64,000 nucleotides of DNA from Prochilodus magdalenae (Eukaryota > Chordata > Actinopteri > Characiformes > Prochilodontidae), in NCBI GenBank assembly GCA_024036415.1, contig JAMWET010003424.1, positions 91,001-155,000 on the forward strand. Reading direction: 5' to 3'. The first letter of the stretch is position 1. Each line of letters opens with the position of its first letter. Both the position numbers and the translations under genes were made by a program. Positions 61,596-64,000 of this stretch are shown here, one piece after another. The notes under the pieces were generated by a model. It was not told the origin of the DNA. It did no database searches and saw only the letters and a list, made by a program, of their open reading frames with translations.

Positions 61596-61845
61596 TATCG
61601 TCGCTGTCCAAAGAAAAACAGGTATCTCCAAAATGGCAACTTTCCAGGAGAGGCCAAAAACCTCCTTTAATTTGAATGGAAGTCAATGGAACCAGACGTC
61701 TTTTCAAGCAGTTTGGGGCCATTTCTGTTAGCCCATCCATCATGAAATTCATATACAGTGTAAAAAGCAACCCATGTGATCAAATGAGGCATAAAAGTAA
61801 AAATCAACAAAAATGAAGCTAAGTTTTTAATTGGACAGCGATATA
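61596..61845. mobile_element. MITE with GCTGTCCAA terminal repeats
   Basis: Ends are inverted: ATCGTCGCTGTCCAA (from 61598) and TTGGACAGCGAT (to 61842), beside TA-rich DNA. No coding capacity. A reverse-strand fragment lies at 47199-47340. Confidence 0.75.
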
Positions 61846-62132
61846 TATATAAATGTATAAACACACACACACACACACACAAACAAAAAATTTACTGAAA
61901 TAAAATTACACTTCAACCTCACTTAACCAAATAATATATATTTTTTTTTCATGATTCAGTGCATCTTCCTCTTGCAGCATCCACTCTTTTCAAGAAGATT
62001 TCCTTTCACCTTTTCAAAGAAATCAGCAGGGAAAATTGCTTAGCGACACATCCAATATTTAAGCCTTACATTTGGTTGCACTTCCTGCTTATTACGATTC
62101 AAGTCATCCCAATTACACTCATCGCCAAAAAA

Positions 62133-62545
62133 ACAGCTGCACCCAGAAGGAAGTGTCAGACTACAGTGCTATTGGGAATGAAGATAAAGGTTATCAATAA
62201 CTGATGATATATTTACACTGATAAGATTAATACTTATTGGGCTACACATACAGAAGTACTGTCTCGGCATGGAGTTGCAGAGGTTCCTAGTGGTGTCCTG
62301 TGATAATCCATCCCATGCGTGTTGCGGTAGGGGTGGAGGTGGGGTGATGACTGAAGATGACCTGCTGTCATTCTGAGTCTCTTCATGACAGTGTGGCGTT
62401 CAGGGCGGTCATCGTCAGTTGTGTTCAGCAATAAGGTCCTTTCCTTGCTTACGTCACATTGATGGTCGAGCATGAAACTTGAATCGTTCGCAAATCGTCT
62501 CATGATGCAAACCCACCCAAGTTTCATTCCTGTTGGTGGTCTCAT
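62133..62545 (-). mobile_element. Tc1-family transposon relic, copy B
   Basis: Shares AGCTGCACCCAGAAGGAAGT, then GCATGGAGTTGCAGAGGTTC and GGTGTCCTGTGATAATCCAT, with copy A. The minus strand has HAWDGLSQDTTRNLCNSMPR-like transposase C-terminus remnants. The right end is less clear than the left. Confidence 0.6.
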
Positions 62546-64000
62546 CCCTAAGAGTCAATTTTGTTTGTCTATAGCTTTCAATAATGGTTGATCTCCAGTT
62601 TTGGAAAATCTTTTTTCCTCCATATGCAATCAGATCAGCTCATATGTAATCTCCTCAGAAACAGCTCTTCAAAAAAAATGTGCAACTTGTCCTTAATGGA
62701 TGTGCTGACGGGAAGTTAAATAGATGAAGGGTGGTCTCTGACTGCACAGTGCTGTATGTGTAAATAACGCAGCGGAGGCTGAAGCTTTTTTCCGTTTGTT
62801 TGGGCTATTCTGTACCCCAGTATTGCGCACATCAGCACAATGCTGGACATTTGCGGATGCGAGTTTAGAGACAGTTCCGTGTTGACGGGCCGGCGCTTTG
62901 AACTGTGCGTGCTCTGACGCGTGCGTGCATACACACATACACACGTGCACAAGCAAACACACATGCAGCTTTGAGCTGCTCCCTGTTTACACCACACAAA
63001 GAATAATATTTTGCTGGGATCACTTTGGCACCATAAAACCATATTTGCTCAGGCTGATGTTTACTCGCGATGCCGGAGCCAAGTCTGGCTTTCTTCTCTC
63101 TCGCTAGCTCGCTCGCTCGCTCTCTGCTGCAGAAAACATGCTTTACCGCCAGTCCTTAACTACTTTCATGTCTTTGCACTAATTGCACAGCTGAGGGTCT
63201 TGTCCTTTCTCCCCCCCACCCCCATATACCCCCCCACCACAACCGCATGAGGGGAAATCCGATACAGGCCAGTTTTCCACAGGTTTGTTTTATTTTCCTT
63301 ATGCCGCTATTAGCATATATATTAAAAACAACACCGGCATCCTGACGCAAACTGTGCCATCCTCAGCAAAAACGGACATGGCTGGTGGAGAATGTTCCAC
63401 CCGTGTCAAAACCTGTTCTGGTATAGTGATGGTGAAGGAGAACATGAGGAGGAAAGAGTGTTTCACACTTCCCGGTAGCCACGCCCACTGTATTACCAAC
63501 CACAAACCGGAGCCACATCAGCCTCTCTGTAGGAGACTAGGGACGGGCTCTTGAATAGCTCTATATATAAACAAACAGTATTAGTACAAATAGCGGTGAA
63601 ATGGCTCAATTTGAAATGCCATATATGAAAGCCAGAGACCATCTGATTTATTTTACTGAATTAAAATTTAACTGATACAAGCTATATATTTTTCCGGGAC
63701 TGCATACATTCCTAAACGCTTCGGTATTTAGCATGTTTAGTCTTTGCCTACTGTCTTTTCAGGAGACTTGCTGCGAGAAATCTGCCGGGGTGTATTTCCA
63801 CATACCTAAAGTTCAGTCTTAGCAGTTGGTTGAAATGGTAAAGCACAGTGGACACAGCCAGACACCAAAAACATGTTGCCAGCATAGAAGCTCTTCACTG
63901 GGGGTGGAAAAAGACAACAGGCTTGTGGAACAACTCCTGACGCATTCGGAAACAAAACAGCATCACCGCGCGGAATATGCACAATCTGCAGAAGCTAGCA
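62546..64000. other. eif2b3: eif2b3 intron (partial) to window edge
   Basis: I searched for upstream eif2b3 exons on the minus strand and did not find one. A CTCGCT run lies at about 63096-63124. Nothing else recognised. Confidence 0.55.

Noticed and set aside
61078..61731. 217-238 codon plus-strand ORFs
   Set aside because: CATA minisatellite translation running into a MITE.

Overview
The window is vertebrate genomic DNA, almost certainly from a teleost fish. It has long introns with GT/AG borders, dense CT/GA, CA and TA microsatellites, tRNA-derived SINEs and Tc1-type transposon relics of the kind common in fishes. The tRNA-like SINEs (GGGGGCAGTCGTGGGCTGG... type) hint at an otophysan such as a characin or catfish, but that is a weak inference.

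Two protein-coding genes are supported, both on the minus strand and both partial at a window edge. (1) ptch2 (Patched-2, Hedgehog receptor) runs from its start codon at 29891 leftward to 4199. Nineteen coding exons can be placed to the base, giving 1131 complete codons plus 2 nt in an unbroken frame. The last C-terminal exons lie beyond position 1. Exon sizes match, as I recall them, the human PTCH1 exons (193, 70, 92, 122, 148, 132, 156, 126, 119, 143, 281, 138, 143 nt), with one fused exon (PTCH1 exons 14+15) and one GC-AG intron. (2) eif2b3 (eIF2B gamma) contributes its last two coding exons (61021-60918 and 48800-48748), with stop codon and polyadenylation signal. The rest lies beyond 64000. 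PTCH2 and EIF2B3 are also neighbours in the same orientation in human, so the synteny supports both calls and the ptch2 rather than ptch1 assignment.

Layout: 1-4198 intron after the last visible ptch2 exon; 4199-16687 compact exon cluster; 16688-27216 large intron 2; 27217-29891 first two exons; 29892-30480 GC-rich, GA-rich 5' flank with an exact GLI site; 30507-31190 hairpin-type diverged tandem repeat; 31258-45010 repeat-rich intergenic DNA (TA/CA arrays, Tc1 relic, 28-bp VNTR, SINEs, two blocks of a 54-bp minisatellite, a TA-cored foldback); 45011-48600 intergenic with a nested transposon insertion; 48600-61021 end of eif2b3, whose 12-kb last intron holds a decayed LINE, two large CA-rich arrays, a Tc1-derived MITE with perfect ends and a SINE; 61022-64000 a further eif2b3 intron with a CATA minisatellite, a MITE and another Tc1 relic.

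Patched represses Smoothened until Hedgehog binds, and ptch genes are themselves GLI targets. Five exact copies of the GLI nonamer GACCACCCA/TGGGTGGTC were found by eye: in the ptch2 5' flank, in two ptch2 introns, in the intergenic space and in the eif2b3 last intron. That is about ten times the equal-base expectation and is the most biologically interesting non-coding signal. I found no sign of a previously undescribed system; the rest of the interest is repeat biology and gene-structure detail.
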